Below are positions 53,400 through 63,625 of a stretch of 64,000 nucleotides of DNA, one piece after another; the first letter of the stretch is position 1, and the number at the start of each line of letters is the position of its first letter. Under the pieces are notes generated by a model. It worked only from the letters and a program-made list of their open reading frames with translations, was not told the origin of the DNA and searched no databases. The position numbers and the translations under genes are program-made. The DNA comes from Stictocephala bisonia (Eukaryota > Arthropoda > Insecta > Hemiptera > Membracidae): positions 1,659,498-1,723,497 of the forward strand of contig JAQJVL010000153.1 of assembly GCA_035578905.1 (NCBI GenBank), given 5' to 3'.

Positions 53400-55834
53400 C
53401 AGGGTGTTCGATAAAAGTGTTCCAATAATTTATGATGTTATTTTACACATTAAAATAAACAAAAAAGTTCCTATAAACATAGGTCCTAAAACCTATAGTT
53501 TTCCGTCTGTCTGTATGTGTTTTTTACATAAAAATTTATAAATTGAGAACCACTTATAGTACAGTTATGAAATTTTGTAGTTATGTTAACCTTTTGTATT
53601 CCCACTTGAGAAAAAAATATGAACAAAATATCTTTACCCGTTTCAAAATGGCGGCCAATCAAAAATTTTGATGTTTAATTACGCAAAAACCACACCCTGT
53701 ATAAAAATGTTACAAGAATAATAAAAATTTGGAAATGTTTTTCTAAAACTAATGGTGTTTGTTTCATTCAAATCAGATAAAAAACAACTGAGCTGTACTA
53801 AAACACATAAAACCATGTTTTACATTAGTACACAACAGGAAGTATACTTTTCTAGACTGTTGTACTCTGCACAGCTGATTTAAAGCCAATGATCTGATTA
53901 TTGTGAACATAAATGTTTTACATTAGTACATACTCATTGAATATGAAGGTCAAATAAAAAAAATAGAAAACAACTAACATTTATTAATGGTAAATTTATT
54001 ACATTTAGAAAATTAAAATTATTAAACTTATAATTGCTCAAAGTGGCGGCCTCCGTTTAAAATGCAGGCATCCTCATTGACTGGCGGACTCTTTCCAAAA
54101 TGCCAGGTGTCTGCTGAATTGTAGCAATGCCATTTAATATCCTTGCTCGCAACTCTTCGATGTTATCTACAGGAGTGGAATAAACCAGTGACTTTAGGTG
54201 GCCCCATAGGAAAAAGTCTAAAGGATTAAGGTCGGGGGACCTAGCTGGCCAAGGAATTGGGCCTCCACGACCGATCCATTTGTTGTTGTACGCTCCATCC
54301 AAATAGTTTCTAACATTTAAACTGAAATGGGCTGGAGCACCGTCCTGCATAAACCACATACTGTTGCGGGTATTCAGTGGCAAATCCTCAAGAATAGTTG
54401 GAAGGTCATCAGTCAAAAAATGTAAATATGTCTGGCCATTAAGAATGTTCGGTAAAAAGCTTACAAACAAATTGTCACCAATTATGCCAGCCCAAACATT
54501 TAAAGAAAACTGATATTGGTGATTAACCTGTGTAATTGCATGTGGGTTATCGATGGACCAAATGTGTGAGTTGTGAGAATTAATAATCATGGTTCTTGAA
54601 AATTTGGCCTCATCCGTGAATAACACCTTATTCATGAAATGTGGGTTCACACATTTTCGAATAAACCATTGAGAAAGCTGGATTCGGGGATGGTAATCAC
54701 GAGGTAGCAGTGAGTGAACTTTTTGTACGTGGTAAGGATGAAGTTGTTGTTCATGTAGTACAGTCCAGACTGTTTCACAGCTAACATTGAACTGAAAACC
54801 AAGTTCTCTAATACTTTTGTTGGGGTGGTCTGCTATGACATCCAATATGGATTCTTCCAATTCAGGTGTTCTTACTGAAACCTTTTGCCAACTGCCAGAG
54901 TTACCTGTTTTTTGGTGAAAAGCTTCCAGTCTCTGCAAGTCGTCGATGAATTGTTGAAAATGTTTTATTACAAGGTAACACACGATTTGGAAAATGTTCC
55001 TGATACAGTCTTCTTGCCTCAGTACCACTACAATTAGCAAGGCCATACATTAGATGCATATCTGCCATTTCTGAATTGGTAAAGTTATGAATTCCATTAT
55101 TTTCCATTTCTTGTTGATAATGAAACGAAACTAAACCACACACACTCACTAATTAAAGGAAACAATTAACTACAGTATAACTAATTAAAATTGCATGTTT
55201 TATTGCAATACTAAAGTACTTGGCACAACGCTTTTACAGTACAGAAGAAATAGGTTATTTAAGTTACGTGTTAATGCCAACAATGACAGAAACATTCTTT
55301 TATAACCTTTAATAAACATATGTTCACAATAATCAGATCATTGGCTTTAAATCAGCTGTTCAGAGTTCAACAGTCTAGAAAAGTATACTTCCTGTTGTGT
55401 ACTAATGTAAAACATGGTTTTATGTGTTTTAGTACAGCTCAGTTGTTTTTTATCTGATTTGAATGAAACAAACACCATTAGTTTTAGAAAAACATTTTCA
55501 AATTTTTATTATTCTTGTAACATTTTTATACAGGGTGTAGTTTTTGCGTAATTAAACATCAAAATTTTCGATTGGCCGACATTTTGAAACGGGTAAAGAT
55601 ATTTTGTTCATATTTTTTTCTCAAGTGGGAATACAAAAGGTTAACATAACTACAAAATTTCATAACTGTACTATAAGTGGTTCTCAATTTATAAATTTTT
55701 ATGTAAAAAACACATACAGACAGATAGACGGAAAACTATAGGTTTTAGGACCTATGTTTATAGGAACTTTTTTGTTTATTTTAATGTGTAAAATAACATC
55801 ATAAATTATTGGAACACTTTTATCGAACACCCTG
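53400..55834 (-). mobile_element. IS630-Tc1-mariner element (DUF4817-type transposase) with about 510-bp terminal inverted repeats
   Basis: Ends CAGGGTGTTCGATAAAAGTG and inverse, TA on both sides (53398-53399, 55835-55836). The terminal repeats run to about 53911 and from about 55319, nearly identical by eye. Inside each repeat, about 300 bp in, is an internal inverse copy of the terminus (CACCCTGTA at 53693-53701; mirrored at about 55539). One transposase gene lies between the repeats. Confidence 0.93.
54057..55149 (-). pseudogene. Mariner-like transposase, one frameshift from intact
   Basis: The first frame (55149-54901) carries the DUF4817-type N-terminus: MADMHLMYGLANCSGTEARR, LYQEHFPNRVLPCNKTFSTI, HRRLAETGSF. 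The second frame (from about 54915 to 54057) continues NSGSWQKVSVRTPELEESIL, a helix-turn-helix SIRELGFQFNVS, then the catalytic core: VLFTDEAKFS (Asp 1), MWFMQDGAPAHF (Asp 2) and WPARSPDLNPLDFFLWGHLK (Asp 3). I count 40 residues between Asp 2 and Asp 3. The switch falls in an A6 run (T6 at 54910-54915 on the + strand), so a single homopolymer indel, real or a sequencing error, separates this from an intact cut-and-paste transposase of about 360 residues. Confidence 0.88.
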
Positions 55835-55839
55835 TATAA

Positions 55840-56165
55840 CATGTGAAAAACATAGTTTTTCTGCATTACTTAAGACACATTCATCTTTCTGTTTACAGCT
55901 TTCAAATGACTCACTATAAAGTAGGTAAAAAAAACTCAGTAAAGAGGTAATTGAAAGATAACTAAATGAAATAAAATTAATAAAAAAATCAAACAACAAA
56001 ACAATATAATTAATTTATAATGATGAATGGTAATAAAAGAAGATGTTGGATAAATAACTAAATTCAATATCTTATTTTAAAATAAACAATAATGCAACAC
56101 TAATTAAATATGAATAACAGAACACAAATGAATAAATGTCCAGTAAGTTGACAAGTTTTTATTTA
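55840..56165. other. AT-rich spacer inside the host DNA element
   Basis: No coding similarity. Confidence 0.45.
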
Positions 56166-56169
56166 TATT

Positions 56170-56600
56170 TATCAATAGTTGATGAAAATTATTTTTACAG
56201 CCCGAAAAATGCATTTTTTACTGACCTAACCAAACATAACCTAACTTACCCTAATTGTTTATTCACTCAAAAAAATCGTAATTTGCGTTAAATTCGGGTG
56301 TCATTCTCCTGCCGGCCGTCACTTCGACTGGAATGTTAGCAAATTCGGTTTTTGTGATAAATAGTTGTTGTAAATAATAATCGCGTAATGGCCGCTAATC
56401 GTGAAAGTAGTTTGTCCCTTATATCTTGAGAAATAATTGTAATAGAACAAAATAGTTTTCAAATTCGTATTCAGCGCAAACAAAAAACTAAATAAAAAAA
56501 GATGATTAAAATACCATTTAATCATCAGAAATATGTCAAAAATACTAAAAGTTGTGACATTGGGTTTTTCGATATCGCATTGCCTTCGACATACTAATTA
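56170..56600 (-). repeat. Repeat related in inverse orientation to 6640-6990
   Basis: Shared: GAAAAATGCATTTTT, CAAACATAACCTAACTTA, TTCGGTTTTTGTGAT, CGCGTAATGG, CGGCCGTCAC and CAAAATAGTTTTCA(A). Diverged copy of the internal part of the element at 6499-7240, without its terminal repeats here. Confidence 0.6.
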
Positions 56601-57305
56601 AAATAATAAATTCTATTGGTTAAAAATTCCCAGTCATGCAGTTGGGCGGGCAGGGCAGTGGCTTAGCGCCAGCGTACGGCACCCTTCCTTCTCCACACGA
56701 GAACGCGAGGTACAGTCAATGCCATACAAAACAGTCTTCTCTCATTTCTACGTACAGTGCCTCAGTATCCTGACATGAACTTTATACAGGACTGTACCTA
56801 GTAGAACCGAGACAGGGATATTGGCACAAAGTGAGGCCTGTTTAAAAGTTTCCCTTAACTCGAAATCCCCAAATTTTTCCTGGTTTTTCAAGGGTAAACT
56901 GAATTCCCAAAAATATCCCAGTTTTTCCCGATTTCCTGGTTAGTAGACACCCTGATCCATCTAAAACATTACTATTCCTTCCTCGTGCTCTTCTTTAATG
57001 AATTCTACCAAATACATATCACTTGTTCACGAATGACCAACACGCTTGATGTGAACAATAAAAAACTTAATTGGGCGACAGAGACCAAAATTATAAATAT
57101 ATAAGGGTTTTTACATAATTCAGTGACTAAAAATGAAATTTTGTGAATTTTTGTGACTTCTGTGACCCTTTGTTGAAATAGGTGACTTTTCAGGGACTTT
57201 CGTTACTGGTAGACACCCTGTGCAGACTTTCCATCAAGCTAGCCTATCAGATTCCTTCTTTCTCTTAGCTCTGTATTTAGTTTTTATTGTGTAATAACAA
57301 CTTGG

Positions 57306-57561
57306 TTACTAATAACTGAAGCTTCTGAAAATGACCACGTTAAGGTGCTATCTACATATTTACATCACCAAATATTTCGCCCATGCTGTGATGTGGAATC
57401 CTCAGTGGTATGTCTGAGACTGAGTTATAGTCTCAGAGATACCACTGAGAATGCCACATCACAGCATTAAGTACGTTTGGTGATGTAAATATTGTAGATA
57501 ACATATTACTGACAACACATTGTAGACGTGGTCGTTACTGGAAGCTTCAGTTATTAGTAAT
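57306..57561. repeat. 256-bp palindrome (fold-back/MITE)
   Basis: TTACTAATAACTGAAGCTTC on the left and its inverse on the right. Arms include GACCACGTT/ACGTGGTC, TTTACATCACCAAA/TTTGGTGATGTAAA and GCTGTGATGTGG/CCACATCACAGC. The loop is TCTGAGACTGAGTTATAGTC. No transposon family assigned. Confidence 0.85.
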
Positions 57562-57632
57562 GACACCGGTCGCTTAAGCCTATGAAAAAAAATAACAACA
57601 TGGTTCATAAACGGCTAGTTATCAAACGTGTT

Positions 57633-57795
57633 TTCGAACACTAGCCCGTGCATTTATGATGTTGTCAGGTCCAAGTTGTGGAGTAAACTGCCATATCCTC
57701 TTGGCTTGTATGTGGCTGGATGGGGTAGTGTCATGGTGTTTGGGTTTTCGTACACTAGCCGCTCGTTCATCATGTTGTCAGATCTGAGTTGACGA
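57633..57795. repeat. Short direct repeat pair
   Basis: TTTTCG(A/T)ACACTAGCC and AT(G/C)ATGTTGTCAG followed by AGTTG recur about 113 bp apart (57633-57678, 57747-57792). Confidence 0.65.
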
Positions 57796-57829
57796 ATTTA
57801 CACATACGGAGTAAATACTACCTTATGTA

Positions 57830-57925
57830 TATGAGCTGATGGGTAGGTCAAAACCATTGTATGTAGATTATACTTGTATTCTCCATGTGTAATAATGTAC
57901 GTGTATGGGTGGGAAAACAAATGTG
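57830..57925. repeat. Minisatellite-related units
   Basis: GGGTAGGTCAAAACCATTGT and GTACGTGTATGGGTGGG resemble the 32.06-32.5 kb minisatellite unit. Confidence 0.55.
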
Positions 57926-58202
57926 GCAAATAAGTGTTATGAGTATATGTTAATGGCCCAGTGATCTCTATTGTGCCTGCTAAGCACATACTGTTATATA
58001 TGATATAGCAGTGCAGTATATTACTACTGGATTTAATGCAGCAACAAATTTGGTATTTTTTTCATAGGTCTACACATTTTTTGAAGTGAGTTATTTTCAT
58101 GATAGGTACACTGAGAAAGACAAAAATGAACATAAGGGAAATGAAGCGGTTTTGAAGGCATTAATAGATAAATACATTATTGTATTAGTATATGCATTAT
58201 TA

Positions 58203-59278
58203 TACAGAGTGTCACAAAAAAGCTTAGCACCAGCTACAGTATGTGGTTATAAATACGAAAACAAATAGATATGTTCAGTGACATTTTTATGATTTCAGCT
58301 TATTTTAGCAGCATTTTAATTTTTTTTAAGTAAAATTATGCGTCAACAAGTAAGTAAAGATAAAAATACAAATATTTTAGATATTTCTATGCCAAATCCT
58401 ACGATATCCTTTTCATTAAAATCAGCACATAAATAAAAGAGTTCTGGCTAATTTAGTGTTTATAAGGATATTTAATAGGTCACAGAGTTTAATAATATTG
58501 AAATAAAAACAGTATAAAGTCAGCTGTTGAACCTTTTCCGTAAATTCACTACCACAACTTTGGTTAGGTTTGTTTAGGTTATATTACGTTTGGTTATGTT
58601 AGGTTTGGTTTGGTTAGGTTATGAGAGTTTAGGTTGGAGTTGGTTATGTTATGTTAACCTAAGTTGTGGTAATGGTAGTGAATTAACAGAAAAACATCAT
58701 CGTGATACCCGACTAGTAAGGTTGAAAATCGTAACTCACAGGTTCCCTCTTTGGGGCTGAAAGGATTAAAGTTAAATTAAGATATCTGTTTAATTATTAC
58801 TAAAGTAAAAATCTGACTTTATACTTTTTTTATTTCAATATTATTAAACTCTGCAACCTATTAAATATCTTTATAAAAACTAAATTAACCAGATTTTTTT
58901 TTTACTGATTTTAATGAAAAAGGTATCATTGGATCGGGCATAGAAGTATCTAAAATATTTGTATTTTGCACTTTTTCTCTTTACTTACTCATTTACACAT
59001 ACAAAATTAAATTGCCACCATTTTAAAATTTGTAAACATGAAAAAATATTATTTTAGTAAATTTGAGGTAATTAAGGTATTTAGGCATTTACTAAGTTTC
59101 ATACAAATATCTTTAGAGATTTTTTAAATATCAACGGTTTTGTAAAAAAAAAACTAAATGGCTGATTACGGCTAAAATAAGCTGAAATCATAAAAATGTC
59201 ACTAAACATTTTTGATTTGTTTTCGTATGTATAACCACATCCTGTTGCTGGCGCTAAGCTTTTTTATGACACCCTCTA
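58203..59278. mobile_element. Fold-back DNA element, 1.08 kb
   Basis: Ends TACAGAGTGTCACAAAAAAG and inverse CTTTTTTATGACACCCTCTA, TA on both sides. The two halves are largely inverse of each other (AAATAAGCTGAAATCATAAA, AATACAAATATTTTAGATA, TTAAATATCTTTATAAA, ACTTTATAC blocks mirrored). The centre at 58560-58670 is a run of GGTTAGGTT/GGTTATGTT motifs. No coding. Confidence 0.85.
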
Positions 59279-59515
59279 TAGAATGAAGATGCTTAAATCA
59301 TGGTGTATTTGTTAGTAATAATTGTTTGCCTTGTTTTAACTTTCGTGGTAATGTTATGTTATGCTTTTTTCTATATTCAATTAAATAAAGATGTTTTTAT
59401 TTAAATTAGTAACAAAACAATTTGAGAGATAAATTAGGGCCTAAATAATTCAAAACATTTTCATTGATTTGTAAGTTGTAATCACAATAATTTAATCCTA
59501 TTCAATTCCCCCCCC

Positions 59516-59546
<31 letters not shown>

Positions 59547-59774
59547 AAAGAGTACACCTGAGCAGGTACAGCAAGAGCCGTGGGCCAAAGATGCGCAGTA
59601 GACTAACGCTCAGACTTAGGAGTGGGGGTAGCGGCCGGCTCAGTTCACTGCTGGCTATCCTTAGTGACGAATCGCTCCGTCGCGCCTACATCTAGCGTTC
59701 ACGTGCCTGTTCTGTCGTTCTTTAGTGTGTTATGTAGTGATTGATTATTGTTATTTTGTTTATATCGATATTAA

Positions 59775-61001
59775 ATGGAAGCTCAGCAGCACCGTAAACT
59801 AATTGGAGGACGAAAAGTATTGCATAGCCAAAGTCGAGAGATTATTGCAAATATGTATAAGTTTATGAAACGTGAAGCGGAAACTGGAGCTGCAATATAT
59901 ATAAAGCAGGTTCAATGTCGTGTAGCAGAAGCCACAGGTATATCCCTGACGTCTGTAAAGAGAATAGTTGCAGAAAACAGAACCGTTGTCCAGACTGGAA
60001 CCAAGTTTAATACTCCAAATAAAAATAGGCACAGAATAAAGAGCAAAACGGAGCTAGATGACTTTGATTTGTGCGTAGTCAGACGAACTGTAAATGAGTT
60101 CCACAAAATTAACGGTGAACGACCTACAATAAAAACTCTACTGCCAGTTCTGAGAAAAAAAATTAATTTTACTGGGAGTAAATGGTCGCTTGGCAAGGTT
60201 CTGCACAAGCTAAATTTTCGCTGGAGGAAATCAGTCAATAACAGAAAAATATTAATTGAAAAAAGTGATATAAGGGAACTACGTTTGAAATATTTAAGAA
60301 GTGTCCAAAGTTATCGATCGGAAGGTAGGCCTGTAATCTATATGGACGAAACATACGTTCATTCTACACACACAAAACTCTTGAGTTGGAGTGATGGAAG
60401 CGAGGCAAGTTTAAAAACCCCAATTAGTAAGGGCGAGAGAATAATCATTGTTCATGCCGGAAACGAAGATGGTTTTGTAAATAATGCACTATTGACATTT
60501 ATTTCTGGGAAAAAATCAGGCGATTATCATGGTGACATTAATTTCAATAATTATGAGAAATGGATACAGGAAAGATTAATTCCTAACATACCCCAAAACT
60601 CTGTGATTGTTATTGATAATGCGCCCTACCACAATGTACAGTTAAACCCAGCTCCCACATCGTCAACGTTAAAGGCAGACATGATAAAGTGGTTATCAGA
60701 ACGAAACATACACTTTTCTACTAACATGTTAAAGCCAGAATTATACTCTGTTATTAAAGAAAATAGACCAAATTACAAAACATTTAAAATAGATTCTATC
60801 CTGGCGGAAGCTGGCCATTCAGTTTTAAGATTACCACCATACCATCCGGATTTAAATCCAATTGAAATGATATGGAGTTTACTTAAGGAGAGTGTAGCCA
60901 AAAGAAATGTTTCGTTTAAATTAGCTGAAGTTAAACAACTTGTAGTTGACATATGTAGCCAGATAACACAGGAGCAATGGCTATCTCGTGTGAACTGTTA
61001 A
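59775..61001 (+). CDS. DD82E transposase, open over 408 residues
   Basis: An uninterrupted frame from ATG 59775. The N-terminus holds helix-turn-helix-like segments (CRVAEATGISLTSVKRIVAE at residues 49-68) for DNA binding. The second domain has RRTVNEFHKINGERPTIKTL and WSLGKVLHKLNFRWRKS. The catalytic RNase H-like core has Asp191 in VIYMDETYVHS, Asp281 in IVIDNAPYHN and Glu364 in PPYHPDLNPIEMIWSLLK. I count 82 residues between Asp281 and Glu364, the spacing reported for the DD82E/Sailor group of the IS630-Tc1-mariner superfamily. The frame stops soon after ITQEQWLSRVNC. One base out of frame, immediately after, an acidic tail continues (VKKVELDYLALEPEIDV, NSDTEDDNDDSEPESDGE) to TAA at 61174-61176. 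So this copy has a frameshift that removes its C-terminal tail, while the catalytic region is complete. Confidence 0.92.
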   Translation: MEAQQHRKLIGGRKVLHSQSREIIANMYKFMKREAETGAAIYIKQVQCRVAEATGISLTSVKRIVAENRTVVQTGTKFNTPNKNRHRIKSKTELDDFDLCVVRRTVNEFHKINGERPTIKTLLPVLRKKINFTGSKWSLGKVLHKLNFRWRKSVNNRKILIEKSDIRELRLKYLRSVQSYRSEGRPVIYMDETYVHSTHTKLLSWSDGSEASLKTPISKGERIIIVHAGNEDGFVNNALLTFISGKKSGDYHGDINFNNYEKWIQERLIPNIPQNSVIVIDNAPYHNVQLNPAPTSSTLKADMIKWLSERNIHFSTNMLKPELYSVIKENRPNYKTFKIDSILAEAGHSVLRLPPYHPDLNPIEMIWSLLKESVAKRNVSFKLAEVKQLVVDICSQITQEQWLSRVNC

Positions 61002-61003
61002 AA

Positions 61004-61176
61004 AGGTGGAATTGGATTATTTGGCATTAGAACCGGAAATCGACGTAATAAGTGAACAATTAATAATTATTTTGGGAGAAAATTCCGACACAGAAGATGA
61101 CAATGATGACAGCGAACCAGAAAGTGATGGTGAACTGTGTGACAATGACCTAATAGGAGTAGAACCCCTGGATTAA
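61004..61176 (+). pseudogene. Frameshifted acidic C-terminal tail of the DD82E transposase
   Basis: Reads VKKVELDYLALEPEIDVISE, then Asp/Glu/Ser-rich SDTEDDNDDSEPESDGELCD and IGVEPLD before TAA. Coding-like composition, contiguous with and offset from the main frame by one base. Confidence 0.7.
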
Positions 61177-61469
61177 ATAATCACTGTAAGTAACAACAGA
61201 TTTTTATTTCAAATAGCTCTATATAAATAACATTATTATTTTGTCATCTATAGTTAAAAGCCATAGATTATTTATATAATTACTAAACTAATATTTTTAT
61301 ATTAACGTAAAAGTCATTACGATAAAGCAGACTGCGTTCAGTGACGTATCGGTGAGGTCGGTGCGGCGAGACGGCCCAGTGCTTCCCTCCCTCTCTCCCC
61401 ACTGCGCACTACTTCACTTCCCCTCTCGCGCCGGCCACGGCTCTTGCTAGACCTGCTCAGGTGTACAGA

Positions 61470-61855
61470 ATTGGCTAAATTCTGGGAATGAGATTGGATT
61501 TTAGTATAAAAACTAGGTAACACCACGGCATGCTTCATGTGCCATTCATACTAGAATTACTAGACTCGTGACAGGAAGCTCGGCATAATGCTACCAGGGA
61601 ACTCGGCTTTCAGCCCCTTTGTGGAACTCAGTCTTTGGCCTTGCCAAGACACTGCCACAGCCCCATTTGTGGCATGTTTTTGTTTTTCAGGGGGCATATA
61701 AACCTTTTCTTTCCTAAAATATAATGGTTTATTCAGATTTAAAAGATAAAATAACTTGGATTTTAGGGGCAAATATGCCACATTATTTGCTCTTTCCAAA
61801 TCTAATGGTCCAATTTTGGATTCAGGAGGAAAATGCCTTTATTGACTACAGTACA
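61470..61855. other. No gene seen
   Basis: Contains a few inverted GCCACA...TGTGGC motifs near 61.67 kb reminiscent of the piggyBac-like element at 14.6-15.7 kb, but no ends were found. Confidence 0.35.
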
Positions 61856-61859
61856 TGTA

Positions 61860-61940
61860 TGGAAAGGCAGGTGGGTGATCTCCACTTACGTGTATGGGTG
61901 GGTCATCACCACTTTATGTGTATGGGTTGGTAGATGGGGG
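61860..61940. repeat. Minisatellite-related units
   Basis: GGCAGGTGGGTGATCTCCAC, TTACGTGTATGGGTGGGTCA and TATGTGTATGGGTTGG resemble the 32.06-32.5 kb array. Confidence 0.6.
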
Positions 61941-62024
61941 AAAATGTTTGAACCTAGTAAGTAAGTACAGTACTACATACAGTACAGTGTAGCATATACA
62001 GAATAAAGCGAAAAAAAATAAGAA

Positions 62025-63015
62025 CAGTGTTTTTAAAACCAATAAAGCATTAAACTGCGCAGTGCATTACAAAATTACGCACATTGACAGAAACAGCATG
62101 GGAGATATGTCTGAGCCGCAGCCTATAAAAATAGGAGTACCTCAAGGATCGGTCCTGTGGCCAGTATAATACATGTTATTTACTAATGACTTGCCAGACA
62201 TCATTAAAGCAAACAATAACACAAAATGTATCATATACGCTGATGACACTACTTTCCTTCTGAGAAACAACAGTGCAAAAGGCGTTTAGGAAGCTGTTAT
62301 CCACTTGACATAGTAATTAACTACTTCAGCCATAACGACCTTGCATTAAATGCCTCTAAGACAGTGCACTTAAACTTCAGCAGAACCTGTTATATATTTA
62401 CCAAATATCACCTCTGAAGAAGAAACAAAATTATTAGGTGTGTCACTTGATACTAGCTTTAGATGGACTAGTCATACTAATAGTCTTTGTAAAAAAGTAA
62501 GCACTGGAGTATAAGTGGTCAGAAGAATATATTGGGTAGCAGGACTGAATGCAGCAAAAACATGTTGTGTACTATGCCACGATAGAATTACACATCCACT
62601 ATGGTATAGCTATTTGGGTAGGGACTTCAGAGAGCAATCTTAATCGTATTTTAGTACTGCAGAAAAAATCCACTTGAGTCTTGTCAAACTTACAACCACT
62701 GAACAGCTGCAGGAATGCTTTAAAATATATGGAAATACAACAGTTATGGTTCTTTACTTTTATACAGTCATATTCCAAACAAGAGAATGGGACTTAGAAA
62801 GAGGTAAAAACATCCACACCTACAACACTTGTCATGCCACCAACTTATCCCTTCCATCTCATTGCACAACCCAGTTCCATCTCATCGCGAAAACCAAGTT
62901 ACATCGGATGCAAGTTATTCAATTCTCTGCCCGCATCTTTAAAAGCACACTGAAGGAAACTACTGACAACAGGACTCTACAACTGGCTCAAGATAAAGAC
63001 CATTGTATTCCATGA
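62025..63015 (+). pseudogene. LINE reverse transcriptase remnant
   Basis: + strand: NCAVHYKITHIDRNSMGDMS, PQPIKIGVPQGSVLWPV, FTNDLPDIIKANNNTK, CIIYADDTTFLLRNN (YADD box), then EETKLLGVSLDTSFRWTSHT, and after several stops the tail RNRTLQLA-like frame 62674-63015 (LKSTLKETTDNRTL). One catalytic-core block is well preserved but the frame is broken at least four times. Confidence 0.88.
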
Positions 63016-63470
63016 AAGAATTGTTTGAGGTTATACATTAGTAGAGAAATCATTTTAACATTGTAATTTGAAGTGTACATTGTAATTCACACATTCTAGT
63101 TATTTGTACTCATTGTATATTTTTGACACCAATACATTTTTTAATGTTACTGTTAATAAAAAATGATGATTGATTAATAGATGACACAGGACTGATGCGG
63201 GTAGGTAAATAATGGGTATCAAAACGTAAATAATGGGCGGATCAAAAAATTCGGATGTCAAGAGCGGAAAGGTCATGGCAGGAATCAAATAATTATTAAT
63301 TACATTTTTATTTTTATCTATAACATCCTTTAATTTATTTATCTAAGATAAAAATACTACTGATATTTTTCCTATTTAACGATTTAAACTTTGTCAGTTA
63401 AGGAACTAATGTCAGGTTCAGCTGAACAAAAATACCTAAACCTGCACACCTTCAATAACCATACATGTTA
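63016..63470. other. No gene seen
   Basis: AT-rich, with TTAATAAAAAATGATGATTG near 63.15 kb that may be the LINE 3' end. Confidence 0.4.
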
Positions 63471-63475
63471 ATATA

Positions 63476-63625
63476 CAGTAGAACCTCGATTAACCGGGGG
63501 CTCATTAACCGGGGAGCTGATTAACCGTGGTTCGATCAGGTCGATTTTTTTACGAAGAAAAGATTTTTCCAGTTGGATTTAAGTTTTTGTTACAATAATG
63601 TTATGTACAGTACGGTACTTCTACT
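63476..63625. mobile_element. pogo/Tigger-like left end
   Basis: CAGTAGAACCTCGATTAACC after TA, followed by repeated ATTAACCGGGG and ATTAACCGTGG. No right end before the next element. Confidence 0.65.

Larger units (their letters stand above)
52733..56954. mobile_element. DNA element with CAGGGTGTCTACTAA ends hosting a mariner-like element
   Basis: Left end CAGGGTGTCTACTAATC, right end inverse GGTTAGTAGACACCCTG. ATCCA directly flanks both sides (52728-52732, 56955-56959). Inner sequences next to the ends share AATTTTCCAGG/ AATTCCC-type motifs. Without the nested mariner-like element it would be about 1.8 kb. Superfamily uncertain; a similar solo end (TAGACACCCTG) is at 57199. Confidence 0.6.
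59555..61463 (+). mobile_element. DD82E IS630-Tc1-mariner transposon (Sailor-type)
   Basis: TA at 59553-59554 and 61464-61465. Inverted ends start CACCTGAGCAGG and continue with AGCAAGAGCCGTGG, about 30 bp with two or three mismatches. 1,909 bp. A GC-rich 5' region (59.56-59.71 kb) precedes the transposase ATG. An A/C-run (59508-59544) lies just outside the left end. Confidence 0.92.

Noticed and set aside
58560..58675. Telomere-like TTAGG repeats
   Set aside because: GGTTAGGTT and GGTTATGTT motifs are irregular and lie inside the loop of a fold-back element.
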